From: Natrinema hispanicum
GTDB lineage: Archaea > Halobacteriota > Halobacteria > Halobacteriales > Natrialbaceae
DNA: 64,000 nucleotides
Direction of reading: 5' to 3'
Assembly: GCF_900111485.1 (NCBI RefSeq)
Contig: NZ_FOIC01000004.1
Coordinates: 62,001 to 126,000, forward strand
The notes below the pieces were generated by a model. That model had not been told where the DNA came from, did not search any database, and worked only from the letters and a program-made list of their open reading frames with translations. A program made the translations under genes and the position numbers. Below, in pieces: positions 24,626 to 34,428 of this stretch (its first letter is position 1; the number at the start of each line of letters is the position of its first letter).

Positions 24626-25414
24626 TCAGCGGCCGACGAAGTCGGGATCGTCGTCGCCGAAAAAGGCCTCGAGGCCGCGCTCGTAGTCTTCCGTTCGCGT
24701 CGCGGCCGCGATGCCGTTCGTCTCCGCCGCGAGCTGTCGCTCGAGCGAGCGCTCGTAGCTGTCGGTCAGCAGGCGCGTCGTCGTCCCGAACGCCTGAGTC
24801 GGCCCGGCTGCCAGTTCGGCGGCGACTTCGGCCAGCCGGTCGTCGAACTCGTCGGTGGGGACGACTTCGTTGGCCAGCCCCAACTCGCGGGCTTCCTCGG
24901 GGCTGATGGGCTCGTCTTTCAGGACGAGCTCCTTGGCGGTTCGCAGTCCGACGAGCCGTGGCAGGAAAAACGTCGCGCCGCCGTCGCCGGTCAGGCCAAT
25001 TCCCGGGTACGCAAACTTGAGCGTCGCATCCTCGCCGAGGACGAGCAGGTCCGGGAACAGGGTGAGACTAAAGCCGATTCCGGCGGCAATGCCGTTGACG
25101 CCGCCGACGATCGGCGTCTCCGCCCGGTGGAACTGGACGATCGCCTCGTGGGCTCGACCGGCCAGCTCCCGGATATGTGCCGCGTCGGAATCGTCGCCGG
25201 AGAGGGCCCCGAGATCGGCACCGGAGCCGAAGAAATCGCCCGCATGCGTGAGGACGATACACCGCGTCTCGGGATCCTCGCCGAGCGTCGTCGCCGCCGA
25301 TACCAGCTCGTTTGCCATCTCGAGCGTGAGTGCGTTTCGACCGGCCGTGCTCTCGAGCGTGACTGTTGCGACGCCGTTGTCGTGATCGATCGAGAGATTG
25401 TCGTATGCAACCAT
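24626..25414 (-). CDS. Crotonase-family enoyl-CoA hydratase/isomerase (isomerase-like)
   Basis: The protein has 262 residues. GRNALTLEMANEL and the oxyanion loop FGSGADLGAL near 62-71 mark the crotonase fold, with IAAGIGFSLTLFPDLLVL near 109-126. The site of the first catalytic Glu of enoyl-CoA hydratase reads YPGIGLTGDGGAT near 136-147, with Gly instead of Glu and an Asp at about 144. That pattern is like the isomerase branch (PaaG type) rather than a true hydratase. It therefore probably moves or rearranges a double bond in an acyl-CoA. It sits in a same-strand run with the CoA-transferase and the LLM oxidoreductase. Confidence 0.85.
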   Translation of the reverse strand: MVAYDNLSIDHDNGVATVTLESTAGRNALTLEMANELVSAATTLGEDPETRCIVLTHAGDFFGSGADLGALSGDDSDAAHIRELAGRAHEAIVQFHRAETPIVGGVNGIAAGIGFSLTLFPDLLVLGEDATLKFAYPGIGLTGDGGATFFLPRLVGLRTAKELVLKDEPISPEEARELGLANEVVPTDEFDDRLAEVAAELAAGPTQAFGTTTRLLTDSYERSLERQLAAETNGIAAATRTEDYERGLEAFFGDDDPDFVGR

Positions 25415-25486
25415 AGAACAGGTGTTCGAAGTAAGCTCGCTTAACGGTTCCTGCTTCGAGGTATCGAAAGCAACCCCGGTCGCGCC

Positions 25487-27043
25487 CTAGATCGTGTCGG
25501 TCAGGTCGAGCGGCTCGTCAGCGAAGAGCCGTGGATCCATCTCCGCGAGATCATCGGCAACGAGCGGTTCGAAGCCCAACTGGTCGATGATGTCGGCTTC
25601 GACATCGATTCCCGGCGCGACCTCCGTGAGCTCGAGTCCCTCCGCGGTGAGTTCGAAGACGGCGCGCTCGGTCACGTAGACGATCGGCTGGTCAATCTCG
25701 GCGGCGTACTCGCCACTGAACGTGATCTGCTCGACCGAGTCGACGAATTTCGGACTCGACCCCTCGCGTTCGATCGAGAGTTCTCCGTCGCCGGTCTCGA
25801 TCTCGAGACCGTCGGTTGTGAGGGTGCCACAGAAGACGACCTTTTCGGCGTTCTGGGTGATGTTGATGAAGCCGCCACAGCCGGGCAGTTGCGAGCCGAA
25901 TCGGCTGACGTTGATGTTGCCCATGGCGTCCACCTGTGCCATGCCCAGAAAGCCCATGTCGAGGCCGCCGCCGTCGTAGAAGTCGAACTGCTGGGTCGAA
26001 GAGACTAGCGCCTCGTGGTTGACCGCGGTTCCGAAGCTGATCCCGCCGGAGGCAGCGCCGCCGACCGGCCCCGACTCGACGGTCTGGGTGATCTCGTCGT
26101 CGACGCCGCCTTCTGCCGCCACGACCGGGACGAGTTCCGGGACGCCGACGCCGAGGTTGATGACCGAATCCGGCTCGAGTTCCATCGCAGCCCGGCGGGC
26201 GATGATCGTCCGCACGTCGAGCGGAAGCGGCTCGCGATCGTCGTCGGTCGGCTGTTTGATTTCGCCACTGTAGGCGGGGTTGTAGTCTTCGGCGTACGTC
26301 TGCTGGTGATGACTTGGCGGCGCTTCGACCACGGAATCGACCAGCACGCCGGGGACAGCCACGTCGCGAGCGGTGAGCGTGCCCGACTCCGTGACGCGTT
26401 CGACCTGGGCGATCACGGTGCCACCGGAGTTGTGTGCGGCTTGAGCCATCGCCAGCACGTTCGAGTCGAGGGCTTCCCGTTCCATGGTGATGTTGCCGTC
26501 TTCGTCGGCCGTCGTCCCACGGATGATCGCGACATCGATCGGCACCGAGTGATAGAAGAGGTACTCCTCGCCGTCGATGGTCATGAGATCGACGATGTCC
26601 TCGTCGGTGACGTCGTTGGCCTTCGCGCCCTCTTGGCGCGGATCGACGAACGTCCCCAGCCCGACGTGGCTGATCGTGCCGGGCTTGCCCGCGGCGGTGT
26701 CCCGGAGCATGTGATCCATCGCGCCAAAGGGCAGGTTGTAGGCTTTGATCTCGTTGTCGACGATTTTCTCCATCAGGTCGGGCGTAAAGCCCCAGTGGCT
26801 CGCGATCGTACACTCGAGCATGCCGTCCTGAACCAGATGCGAGAGCCCACGGCCCTGTCGGTCGCCTTCCGCGGCGGGATGATAGAGCGTGAGATCACGG
26901 GGGTGGCTCGTTTCGGCGTACCGTTCACCGAGCGCCTCGAGAATGTACTCCGGAATCCCGACGGCGACGAAGCCGCCGACGCCGACCGTATCGCCGTCGT
27001 CGATACATTCGACTGCCGCCTCTCTAGACTGGCGAACTGTCAT
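25487..27043 (-). CDS. Family I CoA-transferase (YdiF/acetate-CoA-transferase-like)
   Basis: The protein has 518 residues and holds both half-domains of a family I CoA-transferase in one chain: the first with VGVGGFVAVGIPE near 20-32 and the second with INLGVGVPELVP near 295-306. The catalytic glutamate is E323 in the motif ESGPVGGAASGG. It moves CoA from one acyl-CoA to another acid. Such a single-chain protein often acts on acetate, propionate, acetoacetate or butyrate. In this island it could activate a starting acid without ATP or recycle acetoacetate to its CoA ester. It is divergent from the second acyl-CoA dehydrogenase. Confidence 0.92.
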   Translation of the reverse strand: MTVRQSREAAVECIDDGDTVGVGGFVAVGIPEYILEALGERYAETSHPRDLTLYHPAAEGDRQGRGLSHLVQDGMLECTIASHWGFTPDLMEKIVDNEIKAYNLPFGAMDHMLRDTAAGKPGTISHVGLGTFVDPRQEGAKANDVTDEDIVDLMTIDGEEYLFYHSVPIDVAIIRGTTADEDGNITMEREALDSNVLAMAQAAHNSGGTVIAQVERVTESGTLTARDVAVPGVLVDSVVEAPPSHHQQTYAEDYNPAYSGEIKQPTDDDREPLPLDVRTIIARRAAMELEPDSVINLGVGVPELVPVVAAEGGVDDEITQTVESGPVGGAASGGISFGTAVNHEALVSSTQQFDFYDGGGLDMGFLGMAQVDAMGNINVSRFGSQLPGCGGFINITQNAEKVVFCGTLTTDGLEIETGDGELSIEREGSSPKFVDSVEQITFSGEYAAEIDQPIVYVTERAVFELTAEGLELTEVAPGIDVEADIIDQLGFEPLVADDLAEMDPRLFADEPLDLTDTI

Positions 27044-27179
27044 ACGTACCCCTCTCGGGAGGCAGTATTTTTAGTTACCTATCTGGGACACACCGCAGTC
27101 TCGAGCAGTAATACCGGCATCGACGAGGGTTGTATACCGGAATCGGACACTTTACTATCCCGCTCTCGAACACTCCGGT

Positions 27180-28304
27180 ATGGAGCTGACAGCCGAGCAG
27201 CAACTGATACAGGATACCGTCCGCGATTTCGTCGACACAGAAGTCGTCGAGACGGTCGACGAGCACGACGAGGCCCAGACGTTCCCGGAGGACGTCTGGG
27301 ACGGGCTCGCGGAGCTCGATCTGACCGGGCTGACGGTCCCCGAGGAATACGGCGGGTTTGACGCCGACGAAGTGACCTACAGCATCGTCAACGAGGAGCT
27401 GGCACGCGGCCACCTGGCGGTCGCGACGGCGCTGTCGGTCCACTGCCTGGCCACGTCATGTATCCGCCAGTTCGGCACCGAGGAGCACAAAGACGAGTGG
27501 CTGCCGGAAATGGTCGACGGCCGCCCAGTCGGTGCGTTCGCGCTCTCAGAACCCGACGCTGGCTCGAACCCGGCTGAGATGAGTACTGAAGCGCGGCTCG
27601 AGGACGGCGAGTACGTCATCAACGGGAAGAAACAGTGGATCACGAACGGCAAGCGTGCAGGCGTCGTGATCCTGTTTGCCAAGACCGACCGCGATGACCC
27701 CAATACCGTGACCCAGTTTTTGGTGCCCAAGGACACGCCGGGACTCGAGGTCGGCAAGAAAGAGGACAAGCTCGGGCTGCGTGCCAGCGACACGACGACG
27801 CTCATCTTCGACGACGTGCGGATTCCAGAGGAGAACCGTCTGACGGAAGTCGGTGACGGCCTGAAGTCCGCGTTCTCGATCCTGACTGGTGGCCGGATCG
27901 CGATCGCCAGCCAGGCCGTCGGCGTCGCCCAGGCAGCCCTCGACGCTGCCGTGAGCTACGCCAACGAACGCGAACAGTTCGGCGAGCCGATCATCGAGCA
28001 TCAGGCGATCGCCCACAAGCTCGCAGACATGCAGACGAACGTCCAGGCCGCACGCCTGCTGACCCGTGACGCTGCCCGAAAAAACGACGGTGGCCTCGAC
28101 CCACAGGCGGCGAGTATGGCGAAGTACTTCGCCAGCGAGGCGGCCGTCGACGTCGCGGACGAGGCGGTGCAGGTTCACGGCGGCTACGGCTACACCAAGG
28201 ACTTCGACGTCGAGCGCTACTACCGCGACGCCAAGATCACCACGATCTACGAGGGAACCTCCGAAATACAGAAGGAGGTTATCTCACGGCACTTAGGCGA
28301 GTAG
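27180..28304 (+). CDS. Acyl-CoA dehydrogenase (short/medium chain)
   Basis: The protein has 374 residues. It shows ALSEPDAGSN near 121, QWITNGKRAGVVILFAKT, the FAD segment VQVHGGYGYTKDFDVERYYR and the catalytic glutamate in TTIYEGTSEIQ near residue 361. It forms a trans-2-enoyl-CoA using FAD and gives electrons to ETF. Unlike the acyl-CoA dehydrogenase at 12383 it keeps the canonical YEGT site, so the two probably have different substrates. It is convergent with the 3-hydroxyacyl-CoA dehydrogenase gene, with only a 9-base gap. Confidence 0.93.
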   Translation: MELTAEQQLIQDTVRDFVDTEVVETVDEHDEAQTFPEDVWDGLAELDLTGLTVPEEYGGFDADEVTYSIVNEELARGHLAVATALSVHCLATSCIRQFGTEEHKDEWLPEMVDGRPVGAFALSEPDAGSNPAEMSTEARLEDGEYVINGKKQWITNGKRAGVVILFAKTDRDDPNTVTQFLVPKDTPGLEVGKKEDKLGLRASDTTTLIFDDVRIPEENRLTEVGDGLKSAFSILTGGRIAIASQAVGVAQAALDAAVSYANEREQFGEPIIEHQAIAHKLADMQTNVQAARLLTRDAARKNDGGLDPQAASMAKYFASEAAVDVADEAVQVHGGYGYTKDFDVERYYRDAKITTIYEGTSEIQKEVISRHLGE

Positions 28305-28313
28305 GACGAGTAC

Positions 28314-29177
28314 TTACTCGTAGTCGTAGAAGCCTTTGCCAGTCTTCTTGCCGAGTTCGCCGGCTTCGACCTTGCGCTTGAGCAGGTACGCTGGCTTGTA
28401 GCGGTCGCCTAACTCCTCGTGGAGCGTCTCGGAAGCGTGCAGACAGATGTCCAGGCCGATGTGGTCGGCGAGCGTCAGCGGCCCCATCGGGGCGTTCGTG
28501 CCGAGTTCCATCCCCGCGTCGATGTCCTCTTTCGTCGCGACGCCCTCGTCGTAGGCCCGAATGCCCTCGTTGATCCAGGGCATCAGGATGCGGTTGGTGA
28601 CGAAACCGGGTTTGTCGTCGGATTCCCAGGTCGTCTTCCCGAGATCCTCGGCGAAGGCGTGGGCCAGTTCCGTGACCTCGTCGGCCGTCTTCTCGCCGGT
28701 GACGATCTCGACACCCTCCATCACGGGCACCGGGTTCATGAAGTGCAGGCCGATGACGTCCGCCGCCCGCTCGGTCGCGCTCGCGATCGAGGTGATCGAG
28801 AGCGTACTCGTGTTCGTCGCGAGGATAGCATCGTCACGACAGACCGCATCGAGGTCGGCAAAGATATCCCGTTTGACCTCGAGGTCCTCGAGGGCAGCTT
28901 CGACGACGACGTCACAGTCCGCGAGGTCCTCGAGTTCGGTCGTGCCCGTGATCCGGTCGCGGGCCGCGTCGGCCTCGTCCTGGGTGAGCGCGTCTCTGTT
29001 GACGAGTCGGCCGAGGCTGTCGTCGATCGTCTCGAAGCCGTTATCGACGAACTCCTGTTCGATGTCGCGCATGACGACGTCGTAGCCCGCGGTTGCGGCG
29101 ACCTGTGCGATACCACTGCCCATCGTGCCAGCGCCGACAACGCCGACACGGTCGATCGTCTCTAGGTCTGAAACCAT
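28314..29177 (-). CDS. 3-hydroxyacyl-CoA dehydrogenase
   Basis: The protein has 287 residues. An N-terminal NAD-binding Rossmann domain carries GAGTMG at 15-20, and the catalytic pair is in [15 protein letters not shown] (His) with the later Glu. The C-terminal dimerisation domain runs from [11 protein letters not shown] to GKGFYDYE. It oxidises 3-hydroxyacyl-CoA to 3-ketoacyl-CoA with NAD. An ATG at 29177 is preferred to a GTG one codon earlier. It is divergent from the thiolase gene, so the two probably share a control region of about 130 bases and perform successive steps of beta-oxidation. Confidence 0.93.
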   Translation of the reverse strand: MVSDLETIDRVGVVGAGTMGSGIAQVAATAGYDVVMRDIEQEFVDNGFETIDDSLGRLVNRDALTQDEADAARDRITGTTELEDLADCDVVVEAALEDLEVKRDIFADLDAVCRDDAILATNTSTLSITSIASATERAADVIGLHFMNPVPVMEGVEIVTGEKTADEVTELAHAFAEDLGKTTWESDDKPGFVTNRILMPWINEGIRAYDEGVATKEDIDAGMELGTNAPMGPLTLADHIGLDICLHASETLHEELGDRYKPAYLLKRKVEAGELGKKTGKGFYDYE

Positions 29178-29307
29178 CACTCTGTGGTGGTCGGACTGTC
29201 GTAGTAAATGTCCCGACTCTCGTCAGTGGCGGAAACGACAGTTGCAACGTGCGGTCATCGTCCGACACAGCTATACCGCGCGAACTGATATGTGGTTCTG
29301 GTAGCTA

Positions 29308-30477
29308 ATGTCGCAGGTACGACTCGCCGGAACAGGAATGACGTCGTTTGGATCGCATCCCGACCGGACGGGCAGGGACATGTTCGCGGAGGCCGGCCTT
29401 GCCGCCCTCGAGGATGCCGGCGTCCCGGCCGCGGACGTCGACGAACTCTTCTATGGCAACTTCGTCGGCACCCTCTCGGAAGGGCAGGGCCATCAGGGAC
29501 CGCTCATGGCGGAGGCGCTCGGGACGACCGCTCCCTCGCGCCGGATCGAAAGCGCGTGTGCCTCGAGCGGGGTCGCGGTCCGTGACGCGGTGCGAGCGAT
29601 CAGGAGCGGCGAGGCTGACGTCGTCGTTGCCGGCGGGATGGAGCGGATGACGAACATGGGCACGGCCGGCGCGACGAAGGGACTGGCCGGCGCAGCCGAC
29701 GATCTCTATGAAGTCCGGTCTGGTGTCACGTTCCCTGGAGCGTACGCGTTGATGGCGCGGGCGTACTTCGACGAGTACGGCGGGAGCCACGAGGATCTGG
29801 CTCACATCGCGGTCAAAAACCACGACAACGCGTTGGTCAACGACCACGCGCACCTCCAGCAGGAAATCACGGTCGAGGAGGCACTCGGCGCGCCCGAAAT
29901 CGCGTCTCCGTTTACCCTCTATGACTCTTGTCCGATCAGCGACGGGGCATCTGCGCTCGTCTTGACCTCGCCGGAGTACGCCGACGAACACGATCTTGAG
30001 GCCAACGTTGCGATCACCGGAGCTGGCCACGGCGGCGATACGATGGCGCTGCACGATCGCCAGTCGCTCTCGAAGACGCCTGCAACCCGCGACGCTGCTG
30101 AGGAAGCCTACGACGATGCCGGCGTCGATCCAAGCGACATCGCCATCGCAGAGGTCCACGACTGCTTTACCATCGCGGAAGTGCTGGCGCTCGAGGCGCT
30201 TGGACTCTATAGTCACGGTGAGGCGATCGGAGCGGCCCGCCGTGGCGAGACGCGCCGGGATGGTGAGTTGCCGGTGAACCTCTCCGGCGGCCTGAAAGCG
30301 AAGGGGCATCCGGTGGGTGCGACCGGAGCCGCCCAAGTGGCGGCCATCGCGACGCTGCTCGATGGCACTCATCCGCGTGCCGACGCCGTCGACGACGACG
30401 CGACGGTCGGCGTTGCCCAGAACGCCGGTGGCACGGTCGCCAGTGCGACCGTTCACGTCCTGGAGGTGATGGAGTGA
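29308..30477 (+). CDS. SCP-x-type thiolase (acetyl-CoA acyltransferase)
   Basis: The protein has 389 residues. The acyl-accepting cysteine is C84 in ESACASSGVA. The C-terminal half has EVHDCFTIAEVLALEALGL and GGLKAKGHPVGATGAAQ, the pattern of the SCP-x thiolase group that works with a DUF35 partner. It cleaves 3-ketoacyl-CoA with CoA or does the reverse condensation. Its stop overlaps the start of the DUF35 gene by one base, which fits a two-protein complex. Typical thiolases have a second catalytic Cys near the C-terminus; here the end reads GVAQNAGGTVASA, as is usual for this group. Confidence 0.92.
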   Translation: MSQVRLAGTGMTSFGSHPDRTGRDMFAEAGLAALEDAGVPAADVDELFYGNFVGTLSEGQGHQGPLMAEALGTTAPSRRIESACASSGVAVRDAVRAIRSGEADVVVAGGMERMTNMGTAGATKGLAGAADDLYEVRSGVTFPGAYALMARAYFDEYGGSHEDLAHIAVKNHDNALVNDHAHLQQEITVEEALGAPEIASPFTLYDSCPISDGASALVLTSPEYADEHDLEANVAITGAGHGGDTMALHDRQSLSKTPATRDAAEEAYDDAGVDPSDIAIAEVHDCFTIAEVLALEALGLYSHGEAIGAARRGETRRDGELPVNLSGGLKAKGHPVGATGAAQVAAIATLLDGTHPRADAVDDDATVGVAQNAGGTVASATVHVLEVME

Positions 30478-30863
30478 TGACTGACGTAACTAACGGCGAG
30501 TACGACGCGTTCCTTGACGCGCTCGCCGAGGGCGAGGGCTATTATCTCGTCTGCGAGAACGATCACGGCCTGCTGCCCCCACGGCGTGCCTGCCCACACT
30601 GTGGCGACCGCGACCTCACGGAGCGGGACCTCCCAGCGTCCGGTGAGATCGTCACGCACACGACCGTGTTCGTACCAACGCCACAGTTCGAGGACGACGC
30701 ACCCTACGTCACCGCTGTCGTCGACTTCGACGGCGTCCGGCTTACGGGCGTCGTGCGGGGCATCGACCAGGCCGATGTCGAAATCGGCGACCGCGTCACC
30801 GCGACCGTCGAATCCAACGAGACGACCGACGAGCAGACGATCGTCTTCCGTCCGGCCGAGTAA
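30477..30863 (+). CDS. DUF35 zinc-ribbon/OB-fold partner of the thiolase
   Basis: The protein has 128 residues. A short helix is followed by a rubredoxin-like zinc ribbon (CENDHGLLPPRRACPHCGDR) and an OB-fold (IVTHTTVFVPTPQF, TAVVDFDGVRLTGVV, EIGDRVTATVES). Proteins of this family bind thiolases of archaea and are thought to pass CoA intermediates or hold the complex. The ATG at 30477 overlaps the thiolase stop. In archaeal mevalonate synthesis the family links thiolase and HMG-CoA synthase; here no synthase is next to it, so the complex is probably catabolic. Confidence 0.9.
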   Translation: MTDVTNGEYDAFLDALAEGEGYYLVCENDHGLLPPRRACPHCGDRDLTERDLPASGEIVTHTTVFVPTPQFEDDAPYVTAVVDFDGVRLTGVVRGIDQADVEIGDRVTATVESNETTDEQTIVFRPAE

Positions 30864-30915
30864 GCGACTGAGTCTGAGCCGCGACAGAAACCGCACTCGA
30901 GCGGTCGTCAGCCCG

Positions 30916-32553
30916 CTACAGGCCGTGTTTCTTTTGTTCTTCTTGTCGGAGTTCGACGCGGCGGATCTTCCCGCTCGAGGTTTTGGGGAGTTCGTCGGTG
31001 AACTCGATCCGCCGGGGGTACTTGTAGGGTGCCGTCTCTTCTTTCATGAAGTCCTGTAGTTCGTCTTTCAACTCGTCGCCGCCCTCGTATTCCTCGGCGA
31101 GGATCACGTAGGCCTTGACGACGCTGCCCCGTTCCTCGTGTGGGCTATCGACGACGGCAGCCTCGGCGACGGCATCGTGAGTGACGAGCGCGTCCTCGAC
31201 CTCGAAGGGGCCGATGCGGTAGCCCGAGGAGATGATGATGTCGTCGGCCCGGCCCTCGAAGAAGAAGTAGCCGTCCTCGTCGCGGGAGGCGAGATCGCCC
31301 GTGCGGTAGTAGTCCCCGGAGAGTTTCTCCTCGTCGAGGTCGGGTTTCTCGTAGTAGCCGTCGAAGATCGCCGGTGAGTTGATCGACACGGCGATCTCGC
31401 CGATCTCGCCGGGCTCGACTTCGTCCTCGTCATCGACGTCGATGATCGTCGCGCCGACGCCGGGTGTCGGCTTGCCCATGCTGCCGGGTTTGACGTCGAT
31501 CCCGGGGTAGTTCGTCACGAGCGCGACGGTCTCGGTCTGGCCGTAGCCGTCGCGCGGGGTCACCCCCCAGGCGTCCTGAATCCGCTCGATCGGCTCGCGA
31601 TTGAGGGGCTCGCCCGCCGAGAGCGCATCGTTCAGTTGCACGTCGTAGTCTGCGAGGTCGGCGTTGGCGAACATCCGGTACTGCGTCGGGACGGCACAGA
31701 GCTTGGTGACGCCTTCTTTTTCCATGATCTCGAGGAACGTGTCGGGCTCGAACTCGCCGTCGTAGATGAGCTGGGTCGCCCCTGTCGTCAGGCCGACGCC
31801 GAGCGGGCTCCAGAACCACTTCGCCCAGCCGGTGCCGGTCGTCGCCCACAGGAGTTCGTCATCGAGGTCGGTGTCCTCGTCGATGCCCCACCAGTAGGGG
31901 GCGTTGATCCGGTTGAAACAGTACTGCCAGCGGTGTTTGTGGAGAACCGGCTTTGGCTGGCCGGTCGTCCCGCTGGTGTAGTTGATCGTCATCGGGTCCT
32001 CGGCGGCCAGGTTGGGGCCGTCGTAGTCGGTCGACTCCTCGGCCATGACGGCCGCGACCGTCGTCCATCCCTCATCCTGCAGGTCGTCTTCGGACCCGTC
32101 GAGGACGATGACCCGCTCGAGGGGCGTCTCCTCGAGCACTGGCTCGACCATATCGGTCAGCGATTCGTGGACGACGATGCTCGTCGCGTTGCAGTCGTTC
32201 GCCCGGAACTCGATGTCCTTCGCGCGAAGCATCGACGAACAGGGAACCAGCAACGAGCCAGTCGCCAGCGCGCCGAGTTGGACGGCAAAGGCATCGGGAT
32301 GGCGCGGGAACAGGTGCATGATCCGGTCGCCCTCGCCGACGCCGAGTGCCTCGAGGCCGTTGGCAAAGCGGTTCATGTCGTCCCGAATGTCGGCGTAGGT
32401 TCGTTCCTCGCGGGTTCCCTCATCGTCTAAGAACCGGACGGCGACACGATCACCGACGGCTGCGGCGTGGTCTGCGATGACCGACGTGATCGCGTACGAG
32501 TCCGGAATGTCCCACTCGAAGCTGTCTACTTCTGTGGTGTAATTAACACCCAT
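30916..32553 (-). CDS. AMP-forming acyl-CoA synthetase (third)
   Basis: The protein has 545 residues. Motifs are MTINYTSGTTGQPKPVLHKH near 195, DGYGQTETVALV near 340, TGDLASRDEDGYFFFEGRAD near 425, the hinge SSGYRIGPFEVE and the catalytic lysine in KTSSGKIRRVELR near 532. The sequence is close to medium-chain (benzoate/butyrate-type) ligases and to the first synthetase of the island at 10645. It activates a carboxylic acid to acyl-CoA. It is convergent with the DUF35 gene, so it has its own promoter upstream of 32553. Confidence 0.9.
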   Translation of the reverse strand: MGVNYTTEVDSFEWDIPDSYAITSVIADHAAAVGDRVAVRFLDDEGTREERTYADIRDDMNRFANGLEALGVGEGDRIMHLFPRHPDAFAVQLGALATGSLLVPCSSMLRAKDIEFRANDCNATSIVVHESLTDMVEPVLEETPLERVIVLDGSEDDLQDEGWTTVAAVMAEESTDYDGPNLAAEDPMTINYTSGTTGQPKPVLHKHRWQYCFNRINAPYWWGIDEDTDLDDELLWATTGTGWAKWFWSPLGVGLTTGATQLIYDGEFEPDTFLEIMEKEGVTKLCAVPTQYRMFANADLADYDVQLNDALSAGEPLNREPIERIQDAWGVTPRDGYGQTETVALVTNYPGIDVKPGSMGKPTPGVGATIIDVDDEDEVEPGEIGEIAVSINSPAIFDGYYEKPDLDEEKLSGDYYRTGDLASRDEDGYFFFEGRADDIIISSGYRIGPFEVEDALVTHDAVAEAAVVDSPHEERGSVVKAYVILAEEYEGGDELKDELQDFMKEETAPYKYPRRIEFTDELPKTSSGKIRRVELRQEEQKKHGL

Positions 32554-32686
32554 ACCTTGCTAATCAGAGGTGCCGTTCTTATAGCTTTTGTTACTATTGG
32601 TAGTAGATATCGTGTGACAGGTATACGAAGATCATGTCCGCTGTTGATCATCGATGTCGCCGGACAGCCACCCTGACCGGGGCAAC

Positions 32687-32694
32687 ACTTTAGA
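32687..32694 (+). promoter_or_regulatory. TATA-like element of the methylmalonyl-CoA mutase gene
   Basis: ACTTTAGA is centred about 28 bases before the ATG at 32719. The stretch between it and the ATG includes CTATACG, which could be an alternative core element. Confidence 0.4.
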
Positions 32695-32718
32695 AGAGTT
32701 GCATCTATACGTTAGACA

Positions 32719-34416
32719 ATGTTCGACAAAGAGGAGCTGGAAGCGATCGCCCAGCAACGGGAATCGTGGGAAGCAGAGACGCTCGAGCCGTTTTTAGAGC
32801 ACGGGGAACGCAAAGAGCGGTTCGCGACGGTCTCGAACCACGAGGTCAACCGTCTCTACACGCCAGAGGACATCGCCGACCTCGAGTTCGACGAGGATCT
32901 TGGGTTCCCCGGTGAACCGCCGTACACGCGGGGGCCGTACCCGACGATGTACCGCGGGCGTACGTGGACGATGCGCCAGTTCGCCGGGTTCGGGACCGCA
33001 GAAGAGACCAACGAGCGCTTTCACTACCTGATCGACGAAGGGCAGACCGGCCTCTCGACGGCTTTCGACATGCCCTCGCTGATGGGAATCGACTCGGACC
33101 ACCCGATGAGCGAAGGCGAGGTCGGCAAGGAAGGCGTCGCCGTCGACACGCTGCGGGACATGGAGGTGCTGTTCGACGGCATCGACATCGGCGAAGTGTC
33201 GACTTCCTTTACGATCAACCCGTCGGCGGCGGTCATCTACGCGATGTATATCGCGCTGGCCGACCAGCAGGGCGTCCCCCGTGACGAGATCCGGGGCACC
33301 CTGCAGAACGACATGTTAAAGGAGTTTATCGCCCAGAAAGAGTGGGTTATTCCGCCAGAACCCTCCCTCGAGGTCGTCACCGATACGATCGAGTTCGCCG
33401 TCGAGGAGACGCCGAAGTTCCACCCCGTTTCGATTTCGGGCTATCACATCCGCGAGGCCGGGTCGACTGCGGCTCAGGAAGCCGCCTTTACGCTCGCCGA
33501 CGGCTTTGCCTACGTCGAGGACTGCCTCGATCGTGGGCTCGACGTCGATGCGTTCGGTCCGCTGCTGTCGTTTTTCTTCAACTCGCACAACTCCATCTTC
33601 GAGGAGGTCGCGAAGTTCCGAGCCGCACGTCGGGTCTACGCTCGCGTGATGGAGGAGTGGTACGGCGCAGACAAGCCCGAATCCAAGCGCATGAAGTTCC
33701 ACACCCAGACAGCGGGCCAATCGCTGACAGCCCAGCAGCCGCTGAACAACATCGTCCGGGTGACGATCCAGGCGCTGGCCGGCGTCTTCGGCGGCACGCA
33801 GTCGCTTCACACCAACAGCTTCGACGAGGCGCTGGCGCTGCCAAGCGAGAAGGCCGTCCGCGTCGCCCTGCGTACCCAGCAGATCATCGCCGAGGAATCC
33901 GGTGCGGCCGACATCGTCGACCCTATGGGGGGGTCGTTCGCCATCGAAAAGCTCACCAACGAGATGGAAGCCGAGATCATGGCCTATCTCGAGGAAATCA
34001 AGGAGATGGGCGACGGCTCGGTTCGAGACGGCGTCCTCAACGGCATCAACCAGGGCTACTACCACCGCGAGATCCAGGAAGCCAGCTACGAGTACCAGCA
34101 ACGCGTCGAACGCGGTGAGGAAGTCGTCGTCGGCGTCAACGAATACACCATCGAGGAAGACACCTCGCCGGAACTGTTACACGTCGACGCAACGACGCGC
34201 GATCGCCAGCTTGAGCGTCTTGAACAGGTCAAAGCCGAGCGTGACGACGAGCAGGTCGACGCAACGCTCGAGGCGCTGTCGGACGCAATTACGAGCGACG
34301 AGAACGTCATGCCGTCCATCGTCGACGCCGTCAAGGCCTACGCGACGATGGGCGAGATCATGCAGGTCTTCGAAGACCACCACGGTGCCTACCGCGAGGA
34401 GATCAGCCCAGTCTGA
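32719..34416 (+). CDS. Methylmalonyl-CoA mutase, large (catalytic) subunit
   Basis: The protein has 565 residues, the usual length of the archaeal large subunit without the B12 domain. It shows PYTRGPYPTMYRGRTWTMRQ near 68-87, the CoA/substrate region GLSTAFDMPSLMGIDSDHP near 110, SVSIS-type barrel residues in HPVSISGYHIREAGST near 235, and RMKFHTQTAGQSLTAQQPLN near 325. It isomerises methylmalonyl-CoA to succinyl-CoA with adenosylcobalamin. The B12-binding small subunit is 630 bases downstream on the same strand, after a reverse-strand gene. This gives the route from propionyl-CoA to the TCA cycle. Confidence 0.95.
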   Translation: MFDKEELEAIAQQRESWEAETLEPFLEHGERKERFATVSNHEVNRLYTPEDIADLEFDEDLGFPGEPPYTRGPYPTMYRGRTWTMRQFAGFGTAEETNERFHYLIDEGQTGLSTAFDMPSLMGIDSDHPMSEGEVGKEGVAVDTLRDMEVLFDGIDIGEVSTSFTINPSAAVIYAMYIALADQQGVPRDEIRGTLQNDMLKEFIAQKEWVIPPEPSLEVVTDTIEFAVEETPKFHPVSISGYHIREAGSTAAQEAAFTLADGFAYVEDCLDRGLDVDAFGPLLSFFFNSHNSIFEEVAKFRAARRVYARVMEEWYGADKPESKRMKFHTQTAGQSLTAQQPLNNIVRVTIQALAGVFGGTQSLHTNSFDEALALPSEKAVRVALRTQQIIAEESGAADIVDPMGGSFAIEKLTNEMEAEIMAYLEEIKEMGDGSVRDGVLNGINQGYYHREIQEASYEYQQRVERGEEVVVGVNEYTIEEDTSPELLHVDATTRDRQLERLEQVKAERDDEQVDATLEALSDAITSDENVMPSIVDAVKAYATMGEIMQVFEDHHGAYREEISPV

Positions 34417-34428
34417 GACGGCCTTCGG

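Noticed and set aside
26015-27361. Forward-strand frame of 448 codons over the CoA-transferase gene
   Set aside because: The CoA-transferase is on the reverse strand with a catalytic ESG motif. The forward frame also crosses the divergent promoter region and has no family likeness.
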